Origin: Parvibaculum sp039680535
Lineage (GTDB): Bacteria; Pseudomonadota; Alphaproteobacteria; Parvibaculales; Parvibaculaceae
NCBI RefSeq assembly: GCF_039680535.1
Contig: NZ_JBDKSS010000014.1
Location: forward strand, 216,543 to 280,542
DNA length: 64,000 bases
Reading direction: 5' to 3'
In this document: piece by piece, positions 44,894 to 53,208 of the stretch
Position numbering within the stretch: position 1 is the stretch's first letter
How the letters are laid out: the number at the start of each line of letters is the position of its first letter
Translations under genes and position numbers: made by a program
The notes under the pieces: model-generated
The model's input: only the letters and a program-made list of their open reading frames with translations
What the model was told of the DNA's origin: nothing
Databases searched by the model: none

Positions 44894-44938
44894 CTCTAAT
44901 CCCCGTTGGGGGAAACTTCAGTGGCAGGTCAGCCTAGC

Positions 44939-44986
44939 AGGCTGTTGAACAAATAGCCGATTTTCTCGGGATTTGTTCAACAGCCT
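44939..44986. repeat. Perfect 16-bp inverted repeat
   Basis: AGGCTGTTGAACAAAT (44939-44954) and ATTTGTTCAACAGCCT (44971-44986) flank a 16-nt spacer, 7 bp after the IS3 right end. The arms look like insertion-sequence termini facing each other, or a small excised element; there is no T-run to suggest a terminator. Confidence 0.65.
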
Positions 44987-45294
44987 GTTAGAGCCACGGC
45001 AAGTTCAGTAACCTAAGGACACTCGACGCTGAGGCGGCGTTGCTCAACAAGCCATGTCGTCAATTTGGCCTTTTCTTGATTCGTTAGACTTGGGTGAATG
45101 GAAAGAGCAATATCTGCAATCCAATAGCGTCCGCCAGCGCGGGCAGAATCGACTGTGCTTGCGCCGCCGCCATTACAATCGCCTGGATCTCTGTTTATCT
45201 CGGCTGGTGTCTTCCAAATCGGACATTCATTTTCGCTCGATACGAATATTCCTTTCCTGAATCACGGTGGCGGGTGGTTGGGCGGGTGAGATAA
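44987..45294. other. 308-bp region without a supported gene
   Basis: Small frames only (for example 45054-45260 plus) with no recognisable domain and no ribosome-binding site. Lies between the inverted repeat and the vapC stop. Confidence 0.4.
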
Positions 45295-45708
45295 TCACGC
45301 CCAATCCTCGAACCGCAGTCCCTGCACACGCGCGAATTCGCGCGTGTTGTTCGTCACCAGCACGCATTCGGCGGCCAGCGCATGACCCGCAATCATGATG
45401 TCATTGCCGCCGATGGGCGTTCCCATTGCTGCCAGATCCTGCTTGATGCGCATGGCCTTTTCCGCAGCCACCGCTTCCCATGGCAGGATGGCGGAGAGAC
45501 GGGTGACGAAAGCATCCACCAGTCGCGCATGACGGGGCGAGGCGTTGCGGCCGACCGTGCCCAACAGCATTTCGTAATAGGTGATGACCGAGATAACGAT
45601 CTGGTGCTGGCTTTCTGCCACCTCTTGCAAACGTTCAATAACGGAGGCCGGGCGCTCGCGCATGATGAACGAGCAGATATTGGTGTCGAGCATATAGATG
45701 GCCGGCAT
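45295..45708 (-). CDS. vapC: VapC-family PIN-domain toxin
   Basis: A 137-residue PIN-domain ribonuclease. The acidic residues are in YMLDTNICSF (Asp8), ITYYEMLLG (Glu) and GGNDIMIAGHAL (Asp), and the closing strand CVLVTNNTREFARV is typical of VapC toxins that cut initiator tRNA or other RNAs. Its ATG overlaps the vapB stop by one base, so translation is coupled. Confidence 0.93.
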   Translation of the reverse strand: MPAIYMLDTNICSFIMRERPASVIERLQEVAESQHQIVISVITYYEMLLGTVGRNASPRHARLVDAFVTRLSAILPWEAVAAEKAMRIKQDLAAMGTPIGGNDIMIAGHALAAECVLVTNNTREFARVQGLRFEDWA

Positions 45709-45953
45709 CAGTGCTTCCCATCATCAAGAGAGAACCGCCCCTCTTCAATGAGGTCAGGCCGCTCGCGCAGGAAATCCGCATCCGCGTGAGTTTCATCCAT
45801 GAAGGACAGCCAGTCCGGCCGGACGGGACGCAGCAGGATCGTATCGCCCTGCCGCTCGATGGTCAGTTCGGTCACCCCCTGGAACTCAAAGTCCTTGGGC
45901 AGGCGGATTGCCTGGTTGCGGTTGTTGCGAAAGATGGACACGGTGCGGGTCAT
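45708..45953 (-). CDS. vapB: VapB-family antitoxin (AbrB-type)
   Basis: An 81-residue antitoxin with a swapped-hairpin DNA-binding N-terminus (TVSIFRNNRNQAIRLPKDFEF described as SIFRNNRNQAIRLP) and an acidic C-terminal arm (WLSFMDETHADADFL) that would block VapC. The start at 45953 has GGAGG 6 nt upstream; the longer frame to 46013 would run through the operator and is rejected. Operon with vapC. Confidence 0.92.
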   Translation of the reverse strand: MTRTVSIFRNNRNQAIRLPKDFEFQGVTELTIERQGDTILLRPVRPDWLSFMDETHADADFLRERPDLIEEGRFSLDDGKH

Positions 45954-45979
45954 GGAACACCTCCATAGTGAGGAAGACA

Positions 45980-46008
45980 TGGTAACATATGCCTTGCATA
46001 TGTCAATT
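45980..46008 (-). promoter_or_regulatory. vapBC promoter with palindromic operator
   Basis: ACATATGC (45985-45992) and GCATATGT (45996-46003) form a perfect inverted repeat around CTT. On the minus strand it overlaps TTGACA and a TACCAT -10 candidate at 16-nt spacing, 30 nt upstream of vapB. Binding of VapB or VapBC here would block transcription. Confidence 0.75.
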
Positions 46009-46427
46009 CCCATCTCTACGCCGCAGCACGCTCAAGCGCCTCTGCATCCTCCATGAGCACCTTCATTTCTGCCGGAGGCGAGACGCACAAAGTTCTATAT
46101 GCCTCCAGGAACCCCAGCCAAACGTTCCAAAAACCGGCGGAATACAAGGCTTTCTAGGGCTCCAAAGCCGCTGTGCCACACAGGTGAGACACCTGCCCAC
46201 AGCGCACAAGGAGCGCTGAATGGGCAGCAGAAGCTGAAGAGCAATATACGCCACGCTGGACGAGCCCGTCATGGCCGCTTAACTCGGACCAGATAGCCCC
46301 GGCAAACCCGGGGCGGTTCAGTCCTCCTCCGAGCCAAGGCGTCGCCCCGGCCCCCCCTTTTCTCAGGCCCGCTCAATCTGCTACTGCGTCGTACCCACAG
46401 ACTCGAACCGGTACGGATTTTCCGTTT
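46009..46427. other. 419-bp region without a supported gene
   Basis: Contains a GC hairpin (GCCCCGG/CCGGGGC near 46294-46312) and a GGTTCGAGTC-like string on the minus strand near 46411-46420, but neither forms a tRNA. No protein is supported. It lies between vapB and the stop of the ABC exporter gene. Confidence 0.4.
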
Positions 46428-48230
46428 CTAATTCGCGCTCGCCACGATCCTGGCCACAGGCTCACGGAACTGGAGCGCGCAGAGATGCGCATAGAGCCCT
46501 CCTTTCGCAATCAATTCGCTATGGGATCCAGACTGCAGTACCTCACCATTCTCCATGACATAAATTTTATCTGCATTACGTACCGTTGAAAGTCGATGCG
46601 CAATGACAACTGTCGTCCGACCTTCCATGAGACGATCGAGGGCCTCCTGAACCTTGTGTTCGGATTGTGCATCAAGAGCTGAGGTCGGCTCGTCAAGCAA
46701 GAGAATTGGAGCATCTCTCAGCATCGCGCGCGCGATGGCAATGCGCTGACGCTGACCACCAGAAAGTCGTCCGCCACCTTCTCCGACGGGCGTGTCATAT
46801 CCGAATTCAAGCGCAGAAATGAAATCGTGTGCATTGGCATTTTTTGCGGCTTCCACCACCTCGTCGTCCAACGCGCCAGGTTTCCCGAAGGCGATGTTTT
46901 CCTTTATCGTTCCATCAAAGAGAAACGTATCCTGAGTAACCAGCGCAATATTCCGACGAAGCGACTCGAACAAAACAGTGCGGAGATCCTGACCGTCTAT
47001 CGAAATATTTCCACTCACGGGGTCATAAAATCTCTCGATAAGCGCAAAGATTGTTGTCTTTCCGCCTCCCGATGGCCCCACCAAAGCTGTTACGCCGTTG
47101 GGTTGAATATCCAGGGATATGTTGTTCAGGGCTGGAGAATTGCCATAGGCAAACGACACATTCTCAAGCGCGATGCGACCTTCAGTAATCGACAGATCAA
47201 CGGCGTTGGGCGCCTCATCAGTGTCGATTGGCTGATCAAGTATCTCGTAGAGCATCGAAACGCCGACGATATTGGAATGGAACTGCACGTTAAGACGAGC
47301 AAGACGCTTTGCGGGTTCATAAGCCATCAACATCGCCGTAATAAATGAAAAAAAGCCACCTGCATCGGCTCCGTTTTCAATCACATTCCAGCCGCCATAT
47401 ATGATGATCCCCGCAATGGCGAAGCCCCCTAAGGACTCCATCAATGGTCCCGTCATCGCGCCCGTTACAGCAATTTTGTTGGATCGCTTCTCCACATCTC
47501 TGATGGCCCGCCCCATCGCCTTTCGCATCACGTCTTCGAGACGGAATGACTTTACGATACGTATACCGATCGCTGTTTCCTGCATCGTGGAGACGATCTG
47601 AGCGAGCGATTTTAATTCCGCGCGCATAATCAATTTCACGCGCTTTACGAGCCTCGTGACGCCGATGACTGCTCCCGGCATGATGAGTAAAACCACCCCG
47701 GACATCAGTGGATCCTGCGCGATCATGACTGCGGTTAGCGCAATGAGGGACATCAGGTCGCGCCCAAGACTTGTCATGACAAGATCTACGACCGCACGGG
47801 CCGCCTGCGCGTTGTATGACATTCGCGTCGCCAGATCACCGAATGTATGACGCTGATAGAAACTGATTGATTGATCCAACAGGCGATCAAAAATCCGCCG
47901 CTGCAGGGAAGCGATGATTGCGTTTCCAATGCGCGTAAGTATCACCTCTTGTCCATAGCTCGACAAGCCTTTGACCGTGTAGATGGTGATCACGGCCCCT
48001 GCGATCAGCCAGATCATATTTTCCTGTTTGTCGATGAAGATCCGGTTGATAATGTCCTTCATGATCCACGCGCTGGCGCCTGTTGTCACTGCGACAAGAC
48101 CCATGCATGCGAAAGCACTCAGATACCCCAGTTTGTGTTCTGCAACATTTTCAACGAACAGCCGCCTCATTAGCGGCAACACCTGTTCCGGGTTTCCGAA
48201 AAACTTCGCTACGATCCAGCGTTTTATCAT
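46428..48230 (-). CDS. ABC-type exporter (MsbA-like, fused permease-ATPase)
   Basis: A 600-residue half-transporter with six predicted membrane helices (about residues 30-310) and a C-terminal ATPase. Walker A GPSGGGKTT is at about 385-393, the signature LSGGQ at 489-493, Walker B ILLLDEP at 509-515, and the H-loop is in VVIAHRLSTV. The fold and the polysaccharide context suggest export of a lipid-linked or lipid A-type substrate. ATG at 48230 (preceded by GGTGG) is preferred to TTG at 48275. Its GC content is lower than that of the core genome. Confidence 0.9.
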   Translation of the reverse strand: MIKRWIVAKFFGNPEQVLPLMRRLFVENVAEHKLGYLSAFACMGLVAVTTGASAWIMKDIINRIFIDKQENMIWLIAGAVITIYTVKGLSSYGQEVILTRIGNAIIASLQRRIFDRLLDQSISFYQRHTFGDLATRMSYNAQAARAVVDLVMTSLGRDLMSLIALTAVMIAQDPLMSGVVLLIMPGAVIGVTRLVKRVKLIMRAELKSLAQIVSTMQETAIGIRIVKSFRLEDVMRKAMGRAIRDVEKRSNKIAVTGAMTGPLMESLGGFAIAGIIIYGGWNVIENGADAGGFFSFITAMLMAYEPAKRLARLNVQFHSNIVGVSMLYEILDQPIDTDEAPNAVDLSITEGRIALENVSFAYGNSPALNNISLDIQPNGVTALVGPSGGGKTTIFALIERFYDPVSGNISIDGQDLRTVLFESLRRNIALVTQDTFLFDGTIKENIAFGKPGALDDEVVEAAKNANAHDFISALEFGYDTPVGEGGGRLSGGQRQRIAIARAMLRDAPILLLDEPTSALDAQSEHKVQEALDRLMEGRTTVVIAHRLSTVRNADKIYVMENGEVLQSGSHSELIAKGGLYAHLCALQFREPVARIVASAN

Positions 48231-48365
48231 CTTTACCACCAGAGGTCGGAATCTGCGGAACGACTCAGTATGCAAACAAATGTTCTGAGTGTCCGTCGCT
48301 TGCCCGCAATCGGGCTGGTTGAGGTATCGACTGACGTACTAGAGTGTCACCGTCAGTTTCCAGGC

Positions 48366-49241
48366 TCAAAGGTTTTTTAATGCGTCGAGCCGCCCCATGG
48401 CCGCCGCAACGCGCTTCAGATCAAGTTTCAAAATCGCAATCAACAGACGTTTAACAGCCTTGCGAAACTCCCGATCCGGATCGAACCCAAGGCCATATTT
48501 TTTCAGAACATACTTACGGGAAACAAGGCGCTCCCTCGCCTTGAATCGCAAAAGTCGCAAAGACTGAGGGCTCGAGCCACCCGAAACATGGAAGACCTCG
48601 GCTTCGGGTTCATAAATCAACGACCATCCGGCTCTCGTCAGACGCAAACTGAGATCATCATCGTCATGATAGAGGAAGATATTTTCGTCAAAGCCGCCTA
48701 TTGAATTGAATGCGCTCGCGCGACAAAGCAATGCGGCTCCGGTCAGAAGCGGCACACAACTCGCAGCCTCCGGCTCGGGAGGCGCGCTTCTGTCATACGG
48801 GTGCAGGACCGAGGAATACCGCCATGGCAATCGCCCCGAGTCGTTGAAAAGCCGTGGAGCAACGGCGCCAGCGTCAGGAAATCGCTGCGCCGTCGCAACC
48901 ATGGTTTCCAGCGCGCCCGCCCTCAATGCAGCATCGGGATTCATGAAAAGAATGAATTCGCCATTACATTTGGATGCGCCCAAATTCGACGCCCGGGTAA
49001 AGCCCAGATTTCTATCGCCGCAAATGCATTGCGCGCCAGCTTTACGCGCAAGTGCCACGGAATCATCACTGCTCGCATTATCCACCGCGATAACCCCTAC
49101 ACCAGACGGCACAGAACGTATCGCGCGCTCAACGACCTTGCTGCTGTTGAACGTCACCAGCACGACAGACACTGCGTGGCCACCCGAGCCAGGCACCACA
49201 GGATGGTTTTGAGAAAATTCTTCGACCATCACCTCAAACAT
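48366..49241 (-). CDS. Family 2 glycosyltransferase
   Basis: A 291-residue GT-A glycosyltransferase of the rhamnosyltransferase/WcaA type. It opens AVSVVLVTFNSSKVVERAI, has IAVDNASSDDS and NLGFTRASNLG, the DXD-equivalent in FMNPDAALR, and the acceptor region GGFDENIFLYHDDDDLSLR. It likely adds a sugar to a surface polysaccharide repeat. ATG at 49229 is a possible alternative start. It lies between the exporter and the insertion-sequence debris. Confidence 0.9.
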   Translation of the reverse strand: MFEVMVEEFSQNHPVVPGSGGHAVSVVLVTFNSSKVVERAIRSVPSGVGVIAVDNASSDDSVALARKAGAQCICGDRNLGFTRASNLGASKCNGEFILFMNPDAALRAGALETMVATAQRFPDAGAVAPRLFNDSGRLPWRYSSVLHPYDRSAPPEPEAASCVPLLTGAALLCRASAFNSIGGFDENIFLYHDDDDLSLRLTRAGWSLIYEPEAEVFHVSGGSSPQSLRLLRFKARERLVSRKYVLKKYGLGFDPDREFRKAVKRLLIAILKLDLKRVAAAMGRLDALKNL

Positions 49242-49298
49242 TCAATAGAATAAAAACCTGAAGAATGACATCGACCATTTTATGTCCCGCCCAAGTAA

Positions 49299-49538
49299 GA
49301 GCCCTCTGAAAATTATGTTGAGTGATTTCAGAGGCTTATAATTCTTTCTTGTTTGCAAAGACGACGGAGGATCGGATGGCCCGGACTGAAATCATTTGGG
49401 AACAATATGATCGGAGGCGTCTGCACTATGCAAGTGATTGTACGGACGAGGAATGGGCGTTGATCGAGCCCTTCATCCAGATCCGCACAAGGTCGACCGA
49501 CCGCGCAAATGGCGGATGCACGAGACATGGAGCATGAC
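49299..49538 (+). mobile_element. Truncated IS5-family element (left end and N-terminus of transposase)
   Basis: Begins with GAGCCCTCTGAAAATTATG, an IS5-type terminus that also pairs with nearby TTTCAGAGG. From 49376 a frame encodes MARTEIIWEQYDRRRLHYAS and CTDEEWALIEPF, the N-terminus of an IS5-family transposase, then loses homology within 50 residues. The catalytic part is gone. Confidence 0.72.
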
Positions 49539-49706
49539 CTAGGTATGGAACCTCGACAGGTTGTTCCCATCTATGCCGAGTCGGCTGATAGGTGGCTTTG
49601 ATTCGATGCTGCCATGCGGCCGGTGCCAATTATAGTGGTGCATCCAGTATGGCAGTTCGGCGGCGCGCTGGTCTGAGGTTTGGTAGGCGCGAGCATAGGC
49701 CCATTC
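49539..49706 (-). mobile_element. IS481-family transposase C-terminal remnant
   Basis: The minus-strand frame encodes EWAYARAYQTSDQRAAELPY and HHYNWHRPHGSIESKPPISR, the hallmark C-terminus of IS481-type transposases (YNWHRPHG), ending at a stop at 49539. Upstream of 49706 the homology stops, so only the last 50-60 residues survive. Confidence 0.78.
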
Positions 49707-49755
49707 AGGTGCAAGCCATCCAGCAACAAGACTTTGAAAGAATATCTGAACGGGG

Positions 49756-49980
49756 GTGGAGCTCGACGGCTTCAGCCAGACCGTGGGCGCCGGATCGGCC
49801 AAGCGCGTCCATCGCTATCGTTGGATGGAAGACGTGCCGCTCAGGGACAGCAAGGACGCGCTCACCATCAACTGGCTGGAGATCGAGATCGTCAGGCCGA
49901 ATGGCAAGGTGACCTACCGCAACAGCTTCGTCACCGATTTGCCCGTGACCCGGAAAACTGCCGCTGAGATCACCGCCTAC
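49756..49980 (+). mobile_element. ISNCY-like transposase internal fragment
   Basis: The plus-strand frame encodes HRYRWMEDVPLRDSKDAL, NWLEIEI and KVTYRNSFVTDLPVTRKTAAE, a block I recall from DDE transposases usually filed as ISNCY. Homology disappears near 49980, and the rest of the frame is proline-rich and not transposase-like. The fragment lies tail-to-head with the IS481 remnant. Confidence 0.6.
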
Positions 49981-50333
49981 CACCTCTTCCCCTCCTGGCA
50001 TATCCTCATGCGAACCATCATCACCGGAATGCCGCCACCCAAAACAGCCTGCCCCTCAACCCCACCTCCGGACAAACCTCCAAACTCCAACCCATTCCCG
50101 GCGGCGCTATCGTGAGAACTGCTGGGCATCCACACTGAAGGTTGACCGACCGGGCAGCCTCAGTGTCTAATGAAAGAGACAACTCGTTTTGGCGGGTCGG
50201 GAGGGAGCAACATCTGGAGGGCCGCTCATCCGCAGATGCAGGTCGGCTGGATGGTGGGCACTTGTTAAGCGTTCTTATGCAATGTCCTACCGCAAATGGT
50301 CGTCCGGGTAGCGACAGCGGAGTTCCTTGCAAT

Positions 50334-50765
50334 ATGAGTCAAATCGTTCCGTTTAACGATCTGCTGCGCCAGAACAACGCCTTGAAGGATGAACTGACCG
50401 ACACCAGCGCGCGCGTCGTTGCGAGCGGTTGGTATGTTCTTGGGACAGAGAACCAGAGGTTCGAGCAGGAGTTCTCCGCCTACTGCGGCTCCGACCATAC
50501 GATAGGCCTCGCCAATGGTTCAGACGCCCTCGAATTGGGACTGCGCGCCCTCGGTGTTACCTCGGGCAGCGTGGTTGTAACCGTTGCGAATGCCGGCGGA
50601 TACGCGACCACAGCAATTCGCTCGATCGGTGCGATCCCCCTTTATATCGATGTCACGCCGGACAGATTTCTCCTCGACCAATCGAAGCTGGGTGCCCTGC
50701 TCGACTCTCATCCCGTCTCAGCAGTGGTTGCAACTCACCTTTTCGGTCGCATGTGCGAGATGACC
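50334..50765 (+). pseudogene. DegT/DnrJ/EryC1-family sugar aminotransferase, 5' part (split by IS66)
   Basis: 144 codons of a PLP-dependent sugar 3-aminotransferase of the FdtB/QdtB type: VPFNDLLRQN, SGWYVLGTENQRFEQEFSAY and IGLANGSDALELGLRALG are classical DegT N-terminal blocks. The frame runs to ...CEMT and is then cut by an IS66-family insertion whose 8-bp duplication AGATGACC (50758-50765) encodes part of the junction. The rest continues at 53217. Intact length would be about 367 residues, normal for the family. Confidence 0.88.
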
Positions 50766-50848
50766 GTAAGCGGTGTTTTGCCCCCACATTACCTCTGGCG
50801 TCGTGATCTGCGATCACCTTTTGATGGAAGATTGCAGGGAGTTTCTCC

Positions 50849-51235
50849 ATGGAGAGTACATTGGAGGTTCTCACGATGGGCAAGACCGAACGTGAGGGAC
50901 ATCGCCGCTGGCCGGATGATGTCAAGGCGCGGATTGTTTCGGAGAGTTTGCGACCGGGGGTGAGGGTTGGCGAGGTGGCGGCGCGTTATGGGCTCAATCC
51001 GAACCACCTGTCATCGTGGCGTACGATGGCGCGCCAGGGCAAGCTGGTCTTGCCCGCTCCGGCGGATGCGGTTGAGTTTGCGGCGATGGTTGTGGAGCCG
51101 CCCGAGGCCGGGTATCCGTCGGGGAATATCAGCCGTCCCGAGATCATAGTTGGTGCTGTCACGATCCGTCTGGAGGAAGGCGCGTCAGCCAGCCGGATCG
51201 TTACCGTTGCGCGTGCGTTTGCGGTCTCGGCATGA
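50849..51235 (+). CDS. tnpA: IS66 TnpA
   Basis: A 128-residue accessory protein with a helix-turn-helix (DDVKARIVSES; EVAARYGLNPNHLSSWRTMA) and a short C-terminal domain. GGGAG precedes the ATG; a second in-frame ATG is at 50876. TnpA is needed for efficient IS66 transposition, but its exact job is unclear. Its stop overlaps the tnpB start (ATGA). Confidence 0.9.
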   Translation: MESTLEVLTMGKTEREGHRRWPDDVKARIVSESLRPGVRVGEVAARYGLNPNHLSSWRTMARQGKLVLPAPADAVEFAAMVVEPPEAGYPSGNISRPEIIVGAVTIRLEEGASASRIVTVARAFAVSA

Positions 51236-51585
51236 TCTTTCCGTCAAACCGCGTACGGATCATGGTGGCGACGAAGCCGGTAGACTTCCGCAAAGGACAT
51301 GACGGGTTGGCGGCGCTGGTGAAGAATGAGCTGCGCAAGGACCCGTTCACAGGCACGGTCTATGTGTTCCGGTCGCGCAAGGCCGATCGTTTGAAGCTGA
51401 TCTACTGGGATGGCAGCGGTCTGGTGATGGCCTACAAGCGGCTGGAAGAGCATAGCTTTACCTGGCCTGATATCAGGGACGGCCTGATGAGCTTGAATCA
51501 CGCTCAGTTCGAGGCCCTGTTTGCGGGGCTTGATTGGCGGCGGGTTCGCACCGTCGAAACGAGAGCGCCGAAAGCTATCGAATAG
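51232..51585 (+). CDS. tnpB: IS66 Orf2 (TnpB)
   Basis: A 117-residue protein of the IS66 Orf2 family, with the conserved VATKPVDFRKGHDGLAALV, VYVFRSRKADRLKLIYWDGSG (in parts VFRSRKADR and LIYWDGSG) and GLVMAYKRLEEHSF. It has no relation to the RNA-guided TnpB nucleases of IS200/IS605. Translationally coupled to tnpA. Confidence 0.93.
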   Translation: MIFPSNRVRIMVATKPVDFRKGHDGLAALVKNELRKDPFTGTVYVFRSRKADRLKLIYWDGSGLVMAYKRLEEHSFTWPDIRDGLMSLNHAQFEALFAGLDWRRVRTVETRAPKAIE

Positions 51586-51653
51586 CTGCGGCACGGTGAC
51601 TCGGCTGTCTGATTCCAAAGGCAAATCGGGGCCGGATTTGGTAGACTTGGCGC

Positions 51654-53192
51654 ATGCCTGAGACCGCTGATCTTCTCGATAACATTGCTGCCCTGAAGGC
51701 GCTGCTGATCGCCGCGACGGCGCGTGAAGCTCGTAAGGACGAGCGGATCGAACGACTGGAAAAACTGGTTGCCGCCTTCAGGCAGGCCGCCTTCGGGCGC
51801 AAATCCGAGAGGGCCGATCCTGATCAGTTTGATCTGGCGCTGGAGGACCTGGAAACCGCCATTGCGACCATCCGGGCCGAGGAAGGAGCCGATGTTGCGC
51901 CGAGCAAACGAGCCTCCAAACCACGCGCGCCCAATCGTGGTTCGCTTCCGGGCCATCTTCCTCGTATCGAAGAAGTTATCGAGCCGGAAAGCCTGATCTG
52001 CACCTGTGGCGGATGCCTGCATTGCATCGGGGAGGATGTATCGGAGAGGCTGGACGTGGTCCCGGCTCAGTTCCGCGTCATCATCACGCGCCGCCCGAAG
52101 TATGCCTGCCGTTCCTGCGGCGATGGTGTGAGGCAGGCCCCGGCACCGGCTCATCTGATCGAGGGCGGGATTCCAACCGAAGCAACAATCGCGCATGTGC
52201 TGGTCTCCAAATATGCCGATCATCTCCCCTTGTACCGACAGGCGCAGATATACAGCCGCCAGGGCATTGATTTGGACCGATCCACGCTGGCCGATTGGGT
52301 TGGCAAGGCGGCATACGAACTGAAGCCTGTATTTGAGGCGCTGATCGCCGATCTGAAATGCTCTTCAAAGCTGTTTATGGATGAGACGCGGGCGCCTGTG
52401 CTGGACCCGGGGCGCAGAAAAACCAAAACAGGTTACTTCTGGGCCCTGGCGCGTGATGACCGGCCTTGGGGCGGTGAAGACCCACCCGGTGTTGCCTTCA
52501 CCTATGCGCCGGGGCGATCTGGCCAATATGCTGAACGGATATTGCAGGGCTTCACGGGGGTTCTGCAGGTTGATGGCTATACCGGATACAACAGACTGAT
52601 TGGGCCCGAGCGCATCGGCGGGGACATCCGGCTTGCCTATTGTTGGGCCCACGCGCGGCGTAAGCTCTATGAGGTTGCGCAAAATGCGACCGCGCCGATT
52701 GCCGAGGAAGGGCTCGGCCGCATTGCGGCCCTCTATCAAATTGAAAAGGACATCGCAGGCTTGAGCGCTGAGGCGCGTCTGGCAGTACGACAGGCTCGAT
52801 CAAAACCACTGATCGCCAACATGGAAACATGGCTCGTCCATCACCGCGCCCGCGTCTCACCCAAGGCGCCGCTTGGTGAGGCGCTCAAATATATTGCCAA
52901 ATACTGGGATGGGCTCTGCCTGTTCCTGACCGACGGGCGCGTCGAGGTGGACAACAACAGCGTCGAGCGCAGCATCCGGCCAATAGCCATCAATCGGAAA
53001 AACGCACTCTTTGCAGGTCATGATGCTGGTGCCGAGAACTGGGGCGTCATCGCCTCGCTCGTTGAGACCTGCAAACTCAACGACGTCGATCCACAGGCCT
53101 GGCTCACTAATGTCCTTACCAGGATCGTCAACGGACACAAGCAAAGCCAGATCAAAGATCTGCTCCCTTGGAATTATCCAGTCAAGGTGTGA
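51654..53192 (+). CDS. tnpC: IS66 transposase TnpC
   Basis: A 512-residue DDE transposase. N-terminal coiled coil (residues about 10-45), a zinc-binding region (CTCGGCLHCIGE and YACRSCGDG), then the catalytic core with Asp in KLFMDETRAPVLD, Asp in LQVDGYTGYNRL and Glu in VDNNSVERSIRP. The C-terminal IS66 domain ends DLLPWNYPVKV. All hallmark residues are present. Confidence 0.94.
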   Translation: MPETADLLDNIAALKALLIAATAREARKDERIERLEKLVAAFRQAAFGRKSERADPDQFDLALEDLETAIATIRAEEGADVAPSKRASKPRAPNRGSLPGHLPRIEEVIEPESLICTCGGCLHCIGEDVSERLDVVPAQFRVIITRRPKYACRSCGDGVRQAPAPAHLIEGGIPTEATIAHVLVSKYADHLPLYRQAQIYSRQGIDLDRSTLADWVGKAAYELKPVFEALIADLKCSSKLFMDETRAPVLDPGRRKTKTGYFWALARDDRPWGGEDPPGVAFTYAPGRSGQYAERILQGFTGVLQVDGYTGYNRLIGPERIGGDIRLAYCWAHARRKLYEVAQNATAPIAEEGLGRIAALYQIEKDIAGLSAEARLAVRQARSKPLIANMETWLVHHRARVSPKAPLGEALKYIAKYWDGLCLFLTDGRVEVDNNSVERSIRPIAINRKNALFAGHDAGAENWGVIASLVETCKLNDVDPQAWLTNVLTRIVNGHKQSQIKDLLPWNYPVKV

Positions 53193-53208
53193 ACGAAACA
53201 TCGCTTAC

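Larger units (their letters stand above)
43662..44931 (+). mobile_element. IS3-family insertion sequence (IS407-like)
   Basis: A 1.27-kb element bounded by imperfect terminal repeats: TGACCTGCCCCTG on the left and the complement of TGACCTGCCACTG on the right. It has overlapping orfA and orfB and an A7 slippery run. The left end lies in the IS66 relic, but the 3-4 bp next to each end do not match (CCAG versus GCCT), so no target duplication is seen and one flank has been rearranged. Confidence 0.85.
50766..53208 (+). mobile_element. Complete IS66-family insertion sequence
   Basis: A 2443-bp element with terminal repeats GTAAGCGGTGTTTTG (left) and the complement of GTAAGCGATGTTTCG (right). It is flanked by direct 8-bp duplications AGATGACC (50758-50765 and 53209-53216), the size expected for IS66. 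It carries tnpA, tnpB and tnpC, all open, so it looks recent and potentially active. A relic of the right end of a near-identical copy lies at 43552-43661 in the opposite orientation. Confidence 0.95.

Noticed and set aside
46381..46440. tRNA-like string GGTTCGAGTC on the minus strand
   Set aside because: The surrounding bases pair as CGTACC/GGTACG around the whole string, not as a T-arm. No acceptor stem, D-arm or anticodon arm can be formed.
51232..51585. Possible relation of IS66 TnpB to RNA-guided TnpB nucleases
   Set aside because: The shared name is historical. This 117-residue protein has no RuvC motif or zinc finger and belongs to the IS66 Orf2 family.
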